55,551 nt of DNA from JBLHGN01 sp047616325. Lineage in GTDB: Bacteria > Pseudomonadota > Gammaproteobacteria > Pseudomonadales > Cellvibrionaceae. A program made the position numbers and the translations under genes. Below are positions 18,519 through 27,739 of the stretch, in pieces; position 1 is the first letter of the stretch; each line of letters starts with the position of its first letter. The stretch lies in the NCBI GenBank assembly GCA_047616325.1, contig JBLHGN010000001.1, positions 1 to 55,551 on the forward strand. The letters run 5' to 3'. A model generated the notes under the pieces. The model saw nothing but the letters and a program-made list of their open reading frames with translations. It had not been told where the DNA came from and did not search any database.

Positions 18519-19628
18519 ATGGCACCTATGAACGAAAAAGAAGCGGCATTATTAACTGAGCTGCGCGACAAAATCGATGGTATTGATTTAAAGATTGGCG
18601 AGCTGATTAGTGAGCGCGCACAGTGTGCACTCGACGTGGCCAAGGTTAAAGCAAAGTTTTCCGGCGACGCGGCCTCTAGCTTTTATCGTCCAGATCGCGA
18701 AGCGCAGGTCTTGCGCAGAGCGATGGAACGTAATCATGGCCCGCTTAAAAACGAGGAGGTGGGACGTTTATTTCGCGAGTTAATGTCGGCGTGTTTGGCT
18801 TTGGAAAACCCTATCCATGTGGCTTATCTCGGCCCAGAAGGTACGTTCACGCAGGAAGCGGCCCTAAAACATTTTGGTAACTCCGCGCTTACTCAGTCGA
18901 TGTCGGCGATAGATGCGGTTTTTCGCGAGGTTGCCTCGGGTGCGGTGCAATATGGCGTTGTGCCCGTTGAAAATTCCACCGAGGGTGTGGTTACGCATAC
19001 TCTCGATAGCTTTATGGAAAGTAATGTAAAAATATGTGGTGAGGTGGTGTTGCGAATTCACCATCATCTGTTAGTTTCTGATGTTACTCATATCAGCAGT
19101 ATCACCCGCATTTATTCACACTCCCAGTCCCTTGCGCAATGTCGAAAATGGTTGGATGAACACTACCCAAAGGCGGAGCGCATTGCCGTCAGCAGCAATT
19201 CTGAAGCGGCCAAACGCATCAAGGGTGAATGGAATTCAGCGGCCATTGCCGGAGAGGTAGCCGCCAATCTTTACGGCTTAACTCGACACGAAAAAAATAT
19301 TGAAGACCGGCCAGACAACTCAACCCGTTTTCTTATTATTGGGCGCGATGAAGTGGGCGCCAGTGGTGACGATAAAACATCTATCGTGGTTTCCATGAAG
19401 AATCAGCCGGGTGCATTGCATGAGCTGCTAGAGCCCTTTCAACGGCACAGTGTTGATTTAACTCGGGTGGAAACAAGGCCTTCACCCAGCGGTACGTGGA
19501 ATTATGTGTTTTTTATCGACTTTAGTAGTCATGTTTCTGAGGCCAAAGTAAAGGCAGCTTTGGATGAAGTTAAAACTCGAGCCGCAGATATAAAAATTCT
19601 GGGCTCTTACCCTGTGGGTGTGCTGTAA
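18519..19628 (+). CDS. pheA: Bifunctional chorismate mutase / prephenate dehydratase (P-protein)
   Basis: Converts chorismate to prephenate and then to phenylpyruvate. An AroQ-type chorismate mutase occupies about residues 1-90 (LRDKIDGIDLKIGELISERA), the dehydratase domain starts near residue 95 (VAYLGPEGTFTQEAALKHFG) and contains the Thr-region ENRPDNSTRFL-like segment (IEDRPDNSTRFLIIG), and an ACT domain closes the protein (SMKNQPGALHELLEPF) for phenylalanine feedback. Length 369 aa. A second in-frame ATG at 18528 is an alternative start. The tyrA-aroA fusion follows 36 bases downstream without the hisC2 gene found in Pseudomonas. Confidence 0.96.
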   Translation: MAPMNEKEAALLTELRDKIDGIDLKIGELISERAQCALDVAKVKAKFSGDAASSFYRPDREAQVLRRAMERNHGPLKNEEVGRLFRELMSACLALENPIHVAYLGPEGTFTQEAALKHFGNSALTQSMSAIDAVFREVASGAVQYGVVPVENSTEGVVTHTLDSFMESNVKICGEVVLRIHHHLLVSDVTHISSITRIYSHSQSLAQCRKWLDEHYPKAERIAVSSNSEAAKRIKGEWNSAAIAGEVAANLYGLTRHEKNIEDRPDNSTRFLIIGRDEVGASGDDKTSIVVSMKNQPGALHELLEPFQRHSVDLTRVETRPSPSGTWNYVFFIDFSSHVSEAKVKAALDEVKTRAADIKILGSYPVGVL

Positions 19629-19664
19629 AAATGCTAACTGCGATCGGCACTACTTGTAATAAAT

Positions 19665-22016
19665 ATGCACATATTATTAGGCCTTAATTCAGCTGTGACT
19701 CTTTCTTCAGACGACACCTTACAAACTCGCAGGCCGGTTATTAGCAAACTGGTTGTGATGGGTGTTGGACTTATTGGCGGCAGTTTGGCAGCAGCCCTAA
19801 AACAGCAAAACCAATGTCGCGAAGTTATCGGAATAGCGCGCAGCGAACACACCTGTAAGCGTGCGTTGGACTTGGGTATAGTCGATAGGGCATACGGCGA
19901 TCTAAGTGCGATTGCCGCTGAGCTTGGCAGTGACGATGTGATTTTTATCGCCGTGCCAACTCTAGCGGTCAAAGCTGCTTTCAGCGACATAAGGCGGCTT
20001 GTCAGTGACACCGTCACCATTACCGATGGTGCTAGTGTTAAAGGCAGTGTCTTACAGGCGATGATGGAAGTGTATGGAGCAGAGCAAGCCCAAGTGGTGC
20101 TCGGTCATCCGATAGCGGGTTCGGAAAAAAGCGGCATCGAAGCGGTGGATAAAGATCTTTACTGTGACCATCGGGTAATACTCACACCCACCGCCACAAA
20201 TACTAAGGCGCATCTGCAAAAAGTGCGGGATATGTGGACATGTGTCGGTGCCGACGTCGTTGAAATGAGCGTTGAAAACCACGATGTAGTTCTGGCGTCT
20301 ACCAGTCACTTGCCCCACGTTATTGCTTTTTCACTAGTGGATACCCTCGCCCACGACAGCAATAATAAAAATATTTTTCGCTATGCCGCAGGTGGCTTTC
20401 GCGACTTTACCCGTATTGCCTCGAGTGACGCCACAATGTGGCGAGATATAATGCTCGCCAATAAAGACGCTGTGATTGGCGCAATCGATATGTTTTCCAC
20501 TAATCTCGCTCGCCTCAAAGAGGCCATCGAGCAACAGGATGCAACACAAATAACCGGTATTTTTACTCGGGCAAAATCAGCTCGAGATCGCTTTACTCTT
20601 ATGTTAATGAACCAGGCCTATACCACCACTATGCGCAAGACAGAAAATCAAACTTCTCCTTTAGCATCTCAAAATCCAGACTATTCGGTAAATCATGATA
20701 GCGGCAGCAATGTAAATTATCGCGTATCGCCAGGCGGCGCTTTAGTCGGCACCGCACGAGTGCCCGGTGATAAATCAATCTCTCATCGCTCGATTATGCT
20801 CGGCTCTCTGGCGCAGGGCGTCACGGAGATAGAGGGTTTTTTGGAGGGTGAAGATGCGCTTGCCACGCTGCAGTGCTTTCGGGATATGGGTGTTGTAATC
20901 GAGGGCCCTGATAACGGTCGTGTTACTGTGAACGGGGTTGGCTTGCAAGGGCTGCAGCCGCCCTTGGCGACGTTATATGTGGGTAACTCGGGTACTTCCA
21001 TGCGCTTGTTGTCGGGCATATTGGCCGGACAAAAATTTACCAGCGAACTTACCGGTGATGAATCGCTCGCTAAGCGACCGATGAATCGCGTCGCTAATCC
21101 GCTTAGAGCGATGGGTGCTAAAATTGAGACGGCCGCTGAGGGCAAGCCTCCCATGAAAATATTGGGGAGCTCGCAGCTAAGCGGTATTCACTACGATATG
21201 CCAATGGCTAGCGCCCAGGTAAAGTCTTGCCTGTTGTTAGCCGGTCTTTATGCCGAAGGCACTACCAGTGTCAGTGAGCCAGCGCCAACGCGCGATCATA
21301 CGGAGCGTATGTTGCAGGGCTTCGGCTACATTGTTCGGCGAGAGGGCAACACGGTTTCGTTGACTTCCGGGGGAACGCTAACCGGCTGTGCTATCGATAT
21401 ACCTGCCGATATTTCTTCGGCGACATTCTTTATGGTGGCGGCGGCAATCGCTCCCGGCTCGGACGTGATCCTTACTCATGTGGGTGTCAACCCCACCCGT
21501 ATAGGAGCCATTAATATTCTTAGGCTTATGGGGGCGAATATAAGCCTCAGTAACGAACGTGAAGTTGGCGGTGAGCCAGTTGCCGACATTCGGGTGCAGT
21601 ACGCGCCACTGCAAGGCATAATAATTCCTGAAGACCAAGTGCCTCTGGCTATTGATGAGTTCCCCGCTATTTTGGTTGCCGCCGCGTGTGCCAACGGGCG
21701 TACGGTGTTAACCGGTGCTGAAGAGCTTCGTGTAAAAGAAACGGATCGTATTCAGGCAATGGCGGATGGCCTGACTATTCTGGGCATACAGTGTGAGCCA
21801 ACGCTGGACGGTATAATTGTCGACGGCGGTGAGCTTCAGGGTGGCGAAGTGGAGAGCTTTAGCGATCATCGCATCGCGATGTCATTTACAATTGCTGCGT
21901 TGAGGGCTGCGGCTCCCATTACTGTAAATAACTGTGCAAACGTGTCTACATCGTTTCCAAATTTCGCAGAGCTTGCTTTGGCCCTTGGTATAAGCATAGA
22001 AGTGATTCGTTCTTAA
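19665..22016 (+). CDS. tyrA-aroA: Fused prephenate dehydrogenase / 3-phosphoshikimate 1-carboxyvinyltransferase
   Basis: One polypeptide of 783 aa combines TyrA and AroA. The first half has the NAD-binding motif VVMGVGLIGGSLAAALKQ near residue 28 and the prephenate-site segments HPIAGSEKSG and TSHLPHVIAF. The EPSP synthase half begins near residue 355 with PGDKSISHRSIMLGSLAQG and includes YVGNSGTSMRLLSG and the late ETDRIQAMADGL segment. The NSGTSMR motif is the glyphosate-sensitive class I type. This fusion is known in Pseudomonas and relatives. The exact start is uncertain; GTG 19695 is another possibility. Confidence 0.95.
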   Translation: MHILLGLNSAVTLSSDDTLQTRRPVISKLVVMGVGLIGGSLAAALKQQNQCREVIGIARSEHTCKRALDLGIVDRAYGDLSAIAAELGSDDVIFIAVPTLAVKAAFSDIRRLVSDTVTITDGASVKGSVLQAMMEVYGAEQAQVVLGHPIAGSEKSGIEAVDKDLYCDHRVILTPTATNTKAHLQKVRDMWTCVGADVVEMSVENHDVVLASTSHLPHVIAFSLVDTLAHDSNNKNIFRYAAGGFRDFTRIASSDATMWRDIMLANKDAVIGAIDMFSTNLARLKEAIEQQDATQITGIFTRAKSARDRFTLMLMNQAYTTTMRKTENQTSPLASQNPDYSVNHDSGSNVNYRVSPGGALVGTARVPGDKSISHRSIMLGSLAQGVTEIEGFLEGEDALATLQCFRDMGVVIEGPDNGRVTVNGVGLQGLQPPLATLYVGNSGTSMRLLSGILAGQKFTSELTGDESLAKRPMNRVANPLRAMGAKIETAAEGKPPMKILGSSQLSGIHYDMPMASAQVKSCLLLAGLYAEGTTSVSEPAPTRDHTERMLQGFGYIVRREGNTVSLTSGGTLTGCAIDIPADISSATFFMVAAAIAPGSDVILTHVGVNPTRIGAINILRLMGANISLSNEREVGGEPVADIRVQYAPLQGIIIPEDQVPLAIDEFPAILVAAACANGRTVLTGAEELRVKETDRIQAMADGLTILGIQCEPTLDGIIVDGGELQGGEVESFSDHRIAMSFTIAALRAAAPITVNNCANVSTSFPNFAELALALGISIEVIRS

Positions 22017-22125
22017 TAAAATTATTCGTTAAAGGTATACTCGCTGTTATTTCGGGGCCAGAGTATTCGTATCGAGCCATTAGCGGCGAAAATCGCAAAA
22101 ATTACTTTAAAGGTGTGTTTAATAC

Positions 22126-23037
22126 ATGAACTCAAACTACAACATGACCCATCTCAAGCAGCTGGAAGCCGAAAGTATTCACATTATTCGTGAAGTCGCG
22201 GCTGAGTTTGATAATCCAGTAATGCTTTATTCTGTGGGCAAAGATTCAGCGGTAATGCTGCATTTAGCGTTAAAGGCGTTTGCTCCCGGAAAATTGCCAT
22301 TTCCTTTGATGCACATTGATACCACGTGGAAGTTTAAAGAAATGATTGCCTTCCGTGATGATATGGTAAAAAAACATGGCTTTGATCTGATTGTCCATAT
22401 CAATCAAGAAGGCGTGGACATGGGTGTTGGCCCGTTTACTCACGGCAGTGCCAAACACACGGACATAATGAAAACGGCTGGATTGAAGCAAGCACTGAAC
22501 AAGCATGGCTTTGACGCGGCATTTGGTGGGGCGCGGCGCGATGAAGAAAAGTCGCGAGCTAAAGAACGCGTATATTCGTTCCGAGACCAAAACCACCGCT
22601 GGGACCCCAAAAACCAACGTCCCGAACTGTGGAATATATACAACGGCAAAGTCGACAAAGGTGAAAGCATTCGTGTGTTCCCGCTTTCCAATTGGACGGA
22701 GCTGGATATTTGGCAGTATATACATCTAGAAAGCATACCTATCGTTCCACTCTATTTTGCAGCCAAACGACCCGTAGTAGAAAAAGACGGCACCTTGATA
22801 ATGGTAGACGACGAGCGTATGCCGATCGGTAAAGACGACGTTGTCGAACAAAAAATGGTGCGATTTAGAACGCTAGGTTGTTACCCGCTCACTGGCGCTG
22901 TGGAGTCTACAGCAACGACTTTACCTGAGATTATCCAGGAAATGTTGTTAACAACCACTTCCGAAAGACAGGGTCGTGTTATCGATCACGACAGTTCTGG
23001 CTCTATGGAAAAGAAAAAGCAGGAAGGGTATTTTTAA
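22126..23037 (+). CDS. cysD: Sulfate adenylyltransferase subunit 2
   Basis: Small subunit of ATP sulfurylase; it adenylates sulfate to APS. The PP-loop ATP pyrophosphatase motif VGKDSAVMLHLAL is near residue 38, and FGGARRDEEKSRAKER is the typical CysD signature. Length 303 aa. It is followed by cysN (gap about 105 bases). It lies between aroA and cmk, an unusual place for it. Confidence 0.96.
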   Translation: MNSNYNMTHLKQLEAESIHIIREVAAEFDNPVMLYSVGKDSAVMLHLALKAFAPGKLPFPLMHIDTTWKFKEMIAFRDDMVKKHGFDLIVHINQEGVDMGVGPFTHGSAKHTDIMKTAGLKQALNKHGFDAAFGGARRDEEKSRAKERVYSFRDQNHRWDPKNQRPELWNIYNGKVDKGESIRVFPLSNWTELDIWQYIHLESIPIVPLYFAAKRPVVEKDGTLIMVDDERMPIGKDDVVEQKMVRFRTLGCYPLTGAVESTATTLPEIIQEMLLTTTSERQGRVIDHDSSGSMEKKKQEGYF

Positions 23038-23142
23038 AATTTAGGAGCCGAACCTGAAAATTGAACTTAGATCTTATTTTTAGCAAAATTGCTTACAAGG
23101 TCTAAAACCTGCCAACATAAATCAAACCAAGTAAAGCATATT

Positions 23143-24564
23143 ATGAGCCACCAATCAGACTTAATTGAAAGCGATATTAACGAATATCTGGCGCAGCATG
23201 AACAAAAAGAATTACTGCGTTTTCTTACCTGTGGTAGCGTAGACGATGGTAAATCCACACTTATCGGTCGTCTGTTGCACGATTCCAAAATGATTTATGA
23301 AGATCAATTGGAAGCCGTTCGTGCTGACACATCGAAACATGGGACCACCGGCGGAAAAGTCGACCTTGCTCTGCTCGTTGATGGTCTTCAAGCCGAGAGG
23401 GAGCAGGGAATTACCATCGATGTGGCCTACCGCTATTTTTCCACAGCGAAACGCAAGTTTATTATTGCCGACACTCCCGGGCACGAGCAATACACGCGCA
23501 ACATGGCCACGGGTGCTTCTACCTGTGATATGGCGATAATACTTATCGATGCTCGTTACGGCGTGCAGACACAGACCCGCCGGCATTCATATATCGCGTC
23601 ATTATTGGGCATTCGGCACTTAGTCGTGGCGATTAATAAAATGGACCTGATGGAGTACAGTCAAGAAACCTTTGAAGATATTAGAAATGACTACATAGAG
23701 CTAGCCAAAACGCTGGGACGTCATGAAGATATTTACTATGTGCCCATGTCGGCGCTAGACGGCGACAACGTGGTGAATAAAAGCGAACATATGCCGTGGT
23801 ATAGCGGGCAGTCGCTGATGGAGATTTTGGAAACCGTTGAAATTCTTGGCGATCGAAATTTTGAGGATTTTCGCTTTCCTGTGCAGTTTGTAAACCGCCC
23901 CGATCTTAACTTTAGGGGGTTTTGCGGTACCGTGGCTTCTGGTGTTATTAAGCCAGGGGATACAGTTAGAGTGTTGCCTTCAGAGAAATCGAGCAAAGTG
24001 AAGGCCATCGTTACCTACGAAGGAGATCTAGATGAAGCCTTTGCGGGGCAAGCGGTAACCATAACGCTTGAAGATGAAATTGATGTTAGTCGAGGTGATA
24101 TGTTGGTAAAAGATGACGCCGAAATTGAGTTTTCAAATCGATTGAGAGCGCACATGGTATGGATGTCGGAAAAAGCCTTGGCGCCCGGAAAACAATACTG
24201 GTTTAAATTTGCCAGTAGGGTTACCAACGGTGCAGTTGACAAAGTGGATTATCGTATTGACGTCAATACTTTTGAATATCTGCCAGCTGGCCAGGTTGAG
24301 CTGAACGATATTGCAGTTGTTGAGGTTAAGCTCGAGCAACCCGTGGTAATTGATGCTTATCAGGACAATCGTGCTACCGGCGCCTTTATCGTTATTGATC
24401 GTCTCTCCAATATAACCGTCGGTGCAGGCATGGTAAGTGAGGGTTTAGATTCCAGTGAGGGCGATGCTGCAGAGTTTTCTGCTTTTGAATTGGAGTTCAA
24501 TACCTTGGTTCGCAAGCACTTTCCTCATTGGGAAAGTCGCGATATCAGTAAACTTTTAAAATAG
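23143..24564 (+). CDS. cysN: Sulfate adenylyltransferase subunit 1 (GTPase), no CysC domain
   Basis: GTP-driven regulatory subunit of ATP sulfurylase. The P-loop is GSVDDGKSTLIGRLLHDSK, the G3 motif DTPGHEQYTRNMATG, and G4 NKMDLM. At 473 aa it ends after the EF-Tu-like beta-barrels and lacks the C-terminal APS kinase domain found in CysNC fusions, so PAPS production must come from another gene; a CysC domain is encoded at 37947-39365. I set the start at ATG 23143 (MSHQSDLIESDINEYL); the frame remains open to 23089 but relatives begin here. Confidence 0.95.
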   Translation: MSHQSDLIESDINEYLAQHEQKELLRFLTCGSVDDGKSTLIGRLLHDSKMIYEDQLEAVRADTSKHGTTGGKVDLALLVDGLQAEREQGITIDVAYRYFSTAKRKFIIADTPGHEQYTRNMATGASTCDMAIILIDARYGVQTQTRRHSYIASLLGIRHLVVAINKMDLMEYSQETFEDIRNDYIELAKTLGRHEDIYYVPMSALDGDNVVNKSEHMPWYSGQSLMEILETVEILGDRNFEDFRFPVQFVNRPDLNFRGFCGTVASGVIKPGDTVRVLPSEKSSKVKAIVTYEGDLDEAFAGQAVTITLEDEIDVSRGDMLVKDDAEIEFSNRLRAHMVWMSEKALAPGKQYWFKFASRVTNGAVDKVDYRIDVNTFEYLPAGQVELNDIAVVEVKLEQPVVIDAYQDNRATGAFIVIDRLSNITVGAGMVSEGLDSSEGDAAEFSAFELEFNTLVRKHFPHWESRDISKLLK

Positions 24565-24593
24565 ACATTTATTGGTGAATCACTTAAGTCGAC

Positions 24594-25169
24594 ATGTGTA
24601 ATCAAATGAAGCTCACGCTAGTACTTCCTTTGTCTTTTTTTCTTTTATGGCCCAGTGTTTCCGAGGCATCTAAGGATAGAGGCGTTTACATCGGAGGAGG
24701 CTTTAATTTAGTGAACGTTGGCGCACAAGATCGCTACCGCAATGACGTTCAATTTAAAGTGGGTGAGGTCTTCCTGGGGTATAAACGCAATCGCTTTGTG
24801 GGAATAGAGGTGAGAACGGGTTACAGCTTAAATGATGAAGTGATCGCCTTTGAGTCGGACGAGAATCAAGGAATAGATGCAACGTCAAAAGCAAGTTTTT
24901 CCAATTACATATCTGTTTATTATCGCGCAGAGTTTGCCAATGAAATAGCAAAACTTTATTTATTGCTTGGGCAGACACAACTGACTACTGTGAGTGAATT
25001 CGCTGACAGCCCTGATATTACACAGACCGATACGGGCTTCTCCTACGGTTTTGGTTTTGGTTTGTGGCTGGATGAAAGGATGAACCTAAATTTTGAAATT
25101 AAGAACTTAGTCACAACCGATACCGACTCGTTTTTCAGTGGCGGCATAAATGCTGATTACCGCTTTTAA
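24594..25169 (+). CDS. Outer-membrane beta-barrel protein
   Basis: A 191-aa exported protein. After a second Met at 24606 the sequence is a signal peptide (MKLTLVLPLSFFLLWPSV, cleavage near SEA-SKD), followed by alternating strands typical of an eight-stranded OmpA/OmpW-like porin fold (VYIGGGFNLV, VGIEVRTGYSL, NYISVYYRAEF, YGFGFGLWLDE) and a C-terminal aromatic residue (INADYRF), the beta-barrel assembly signal. Similar small barrels are annotated as outer-membrane beta-barrel domain proteins. The function is unknown. It trails cysN by 29 bases but has no obvious sulfate role. Confidence 0.75.
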   Translation: MCNQMKLTLVLPLSFFLLWPSVSEASKDRGVYIGGGFNLVNVGAQDRYRNDVQFKVGEVFLGYKRNRFVGIEVRTGYSLNDEVIAFESDENQGIDATSKASFSNYISVYYRAEFANEIAKLYLLLGQTQLTTVSEFADSPDITQTDTGFSYGFGFGLWLDERMNLNFEIKNLVTTDTDSFFSGGINADYRF

Positions 25170-25343
25170 ATTCTCTCGATAATTGGATTGTAGGATATGT
25201 CTCACGCATTTTAGTGTAAATGTCTGCTTTAAGTCACTTTTACTTCTTGTTAATCTTACCTGGTTCTTTACGAGAACAGCACCAATACGCGCGCATTGCC
25301 GTGCGTAATTAATGGACTATTCAACCAAATATAAGGAAGTTTT

Positions 25344-25697
25344 ATGTCTATATTGTCGTTTAAAATTTGTTTGCCTGTCAGCAAGTCTCTCATGAATAGT
25401 GTCAGCGTTTTAGTGTTAACGTTTTTTGTTGCGGTGGCGCCAGCCTCTTTTGCTGCAGATAAGTCAGACAAAAAAACGCACTCTTTTGTTGTGCAAAATC
25501 AGTCGGCGCCGGTAAATATTAATAAAGCAAGTATAAAAGAGCTAACGCTTTTGAAGGGGGTCGGCGAAAAAAAGGCAATTGCTATTGTTCAGTGGCGCAC
25601 CGCTAATGGGAAGTTTAAAACGTTTGACCAGCTGGCTAAGGTCAAGGGCATAGGCAAGGCAATTGTTGAGCAGAATAAAGGTAAGATGGCCTTGTAG
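25344..25697 (+). CDS. comEA: ComEA-type helix-hairpin-helix DNA-binding protein
   Basis: Periplasmic DNA-binding protein related to ComEA, which pulls incoming DNA across the outer membrane in natural transformation. Residues 1-38 form a signal peptide ending VAPASFA-AD. The C-terminal helix-hairpin-helix pair is clear: VNINKASIKELTLLKGVGEK and FDQLAKVKGIGKAIVEQNKG. Length 117 aa. The AAGGA ribosome site sits six bases upstream of the ATG. Whether the organism is transformable cannot be told from this window. An intrinsic terminator follows. Confidence 0.88.
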   Translation: MSILSFKICLPVSKSLMNSVSVLVLTFFVAVAPASFAADKSDKKTHSFVVQNQSAPVNINKASIKELTLLKGVGEKKAIAIVQWRTANGKFKTFDQLAKVKGIGKAIVEQNKGKMAL

Positions 25698-25756
25698 AGT
25701 ATCGAAGCAACGCATTCGAATTTAACACTCGAATAAGGGAGTTTCTTTCCTAAATG

Positions 25757-25788
25757 AAAAAGCCTGGCTCACCGCCCAGGCTTTTTTT
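25757..25788 (+). terminator. Intrinsic terminator after comEA
   Basis: AGCCTGG (25761-25767) pairs with CCAGGCT (25776-25782), preceded by an A-run and followed by seven T. It separates comEA from pyrF. Confidence 0.9.
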
Positions 25789-25846
25789 GTGTAAAATGAT
25801 CGCTATTGAGTCACCCCGAAACTGATCACGAGAAATAGCCCCGTTT

Positions 25847-26569
25847 ATGCCTATTAGTAGCACCATCAAAAGCGCTTCCCTAGACCCTAAAATAATTATC
25901 GCTTTAGACTATGACGATAGAGGTCAATGTATCGCCTTAGTGGGGCAATTGGACCCGATAATGTGTCGGCTAAAAGTGGGTAAGGAGCTTTTTACTCGGT
26001 TTGGTCCTGCGATTGTGGAAGAGTTGCAAGGGCTTGGTTTTGATGTGTTTTTAGATCTAAAGTTTCACGACATACCCAACACCGTTGCGAAGGCGGTGAC
26101 GGTCGCAGCGCAGCTCGGCGTTTGGATGGTGAATGTACATGCTGGTGGCGGCTCGCGAATGATGGAGGCCGCAAAAAATGCATTATCGCATTTTCAGTTT
26201 GCGCCAAAATTAATTGCGGTTACTGTGCTGACTAGCATGGATGAGAACGACCTTCGCGGAGTTGGATTGCAAAGGTCGCTTAGGGAGCAAGTGCTTCTGT
26301 TGGCGCGCCTCGCCCACAGTGCTGGTATGGACGGTGTGGTTTGTTCTGCATTGGAAGCGTCTGCAATAAAAACAGCGTGCACCGAAAGTTTCTGCTGTGT
26401 GACCCCAGGTATCCGTCCATTGCAAAGTCAGGCCGATGACCAGCGGCGAATTATGACGCCAGAGCTTGCACTTCAAAGTGGTAGTGACTATTTGGTTATC
26501 GGGCGACCTATAACGAATGCCGAAAATCCTTTAGCTGCACTTTCCGATATCCATCGTACGATAGTGTAG
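25847..26569 (+). CDS. pyrF: Orotidine-5'-phosphate decarboxylase
   Basis: Last step of UMP synthesis. The catalytic Lys/Asp array is in the segment FLDLKFHDIPNTVAKAV, and the phosphate-binding motifs CVTPGIRP and YLVIGRPIT are intact. Length 240 aa. In many gammaproteobacteria pyrF follows lapAB; here it lies upstream of cmk and lapAB, one sign of local gene-order change. Confidence 0.96.
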   Translation: MPISSTIKSASLDPKIIIALDYDDRGQCIALVGQLDPIMCRLKVGKELFTRFGPAIVEELQGLGFDVFLDLKFHDIPNTVAKAVTVAAQLGVWMVNVHAGGGSRMMEAAKNALSHFQFAPKLIAVTVLTSMDENDLRGVGLQRSLREQVLLLARLAHSAGMDGVVCSALEASAIKTACTESFCCVTPGIRPLQSQADDQRRIMTPELALQSGSDYLVIGRPITNAENPLAALSDIHRTIV

Positions 26570-26621
26570 GGTATATTTACTTAGGCAGTTCGGTTGACAA
26601 ATAATTAGGAAGTAATCGTAG

Positions 26622-27287
26622 ATGATTCCCGTGATCACCATAGATGGCCCGAGTGGGGCAGGTAAAGGAACTATTTGTAGGCTTCTTGCCGAAAAGCTGG
26701 GTTACGCTTTGCTCGACAGTGGCGCCCTTTATCGTCTCACCGCTTTAGCGTGTTTGAATAAATCGCAGGACCTTGGCGATCAAGCTGCCGTCGCTAGCGT
26801 GGCACTTGCTTTAGATGTCGTATTTGATGGGTCGGGTTGCGGGACTAGGGTTCTACTCTGTGGTCACGATGTGACAAAAGCCATTAGGAGTGAAGGCATT
26901 GGAATGGCCGCTTCTAAGGTGGCGGCCTATCCTTCAGTGCGCTCGGCACTATTGCAGCGGCAGCGGGATTTTGCCCAGTTTCCTGGCCTGGTAGCCGATG
27001 GCCGAGACATGGGCACGGTGGTGTTTCCCCTGGCGCCAATAAAAATATTTTTAACTGCCAGTGCTGAAGCGCGCGCTGGGCGGCGAGTACAGCAACTTGC
27101 CGAGGCGGGATTTGTGGCAAATTACAGTGACATTCTCAAGGATATTGAAGCGCGCGATGAAAAAGATAGTTCGCGAGTGTTGTCTCCTTTGGTGCCGGCG
27201 GCGGACGCCTTATATCTTGATTCTACCGACCTGAGTATTGAAGAGGTGCTGTTTGTGGTTTTGGATAGAATACAGCAAGTAAAATAA
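26622..27287 (+). CDS. cmk: Cytidylate kinase
   Basis: Phosphorylates CMP and dCMP. The P-loop is GPSGAGKGTICRLLAEKLGY near the N-terminus; LLDSGALYRLTAL and GRDMGTVVFP are the nucleotide-site signatures. Length 221 aa. GGAAG lies upstream of the ATG. Its normal downstream partner rpsA is here displaced by lapA, the lapB remnant and an insertion sequence. Confidence 0.96.
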   Translation: MIPVITIDGPSGAGKGTICRLLAEKLGYALLDSGALYRLTALACLNKSQDLGDQAAVASVALALDVVFDGSGCGTRVLLCGHDVTKAIRSEGIGMAASKVAAYPSVRSALLQRQRDFAQFPGLVADGRDMGTVVFPLAPIKIFLTASAEARAGRRVQQLAEAGFVANYSDILKDIEARDEKDSSRVLSPLVPAADALYLDSTDLSIEEVLFVVLDRIQQVK

Positions 27288-27425
27288 GGTGGCTGAGCTT
27301 TAAAGTGTGAATTTCTCGTGACTAAATAGCTATCGTAGCTAAGTTCGACAGCTTAGCGTCATGGCTAGATTTAATAGTTATGGTTGTCAATTAGCTTCTA
27401 ATAAACCAAGTGGTGAGAATGATTT

Positions 27426-27734
27426 ATGTTGAAGTGGCCGAAGCGATTAATACTGTTTGCGTGGTTTGTTGTCATGGTGCTGCTCGGCGCTTGGATCCTG
27501 CAAGAAAACAAAACGCAAGTAACGGTAACTTTTTTGGGGACTGAGCTTGAAGGTCAAAGTTTGGGCTTGGTGATCTGCAGTATGCTGGCCCTAGGGGGGG
27601 GGGGTGGGTTTATCACCAGCTTTTTATTGTCGCAAGGAAAGGTGTATTTTCACCGACGCAAATACATCAAAGCTACTAAGGCTCTTCAGAAATTGCAGGC
27701 CGAACCGCAGGCGCGGTCTAAGGTAAAGGTCTAA
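27426..27734 (+). CDS. lapA: Lipopolysaccharide assembly protein A domain protein
   Basis: LapA is an inner-membrane partner of LapB in LPS control. The 102-aa protein has two transmembrane segments (about residues 8-26 and 42-62), the NxxxVTVxF strand between them (ENKTQVTVTFLGTELEGQ) and a basic cytoplasmic tail. The second segment is encoded across an 11-G homopolymer (27594-27604), read as four Gly codons; the present length keeps the frame open. lapB follows five bases later. Confidence 0.85.
   Translation: MLKWPKRLILFAWFVVMVLLGAWILQENKTQVTVTFLGTELEGQSLGLVICSMLALGGGGGFITSFLLSQGKVYFHRRKYIKATKALQKLQAEPQARSKVKV
27594..27604 (+). repeat. Poly-G tract (11 G) in lapA
   Basis: Eleven consecutive G, then TGGG. 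The tract is in frame at its present length. It is the longest homopolymer I noticed in the window and a candidate for length variation. Confidence 0.85.
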
Positions 27735-27739
27735 TTTTT

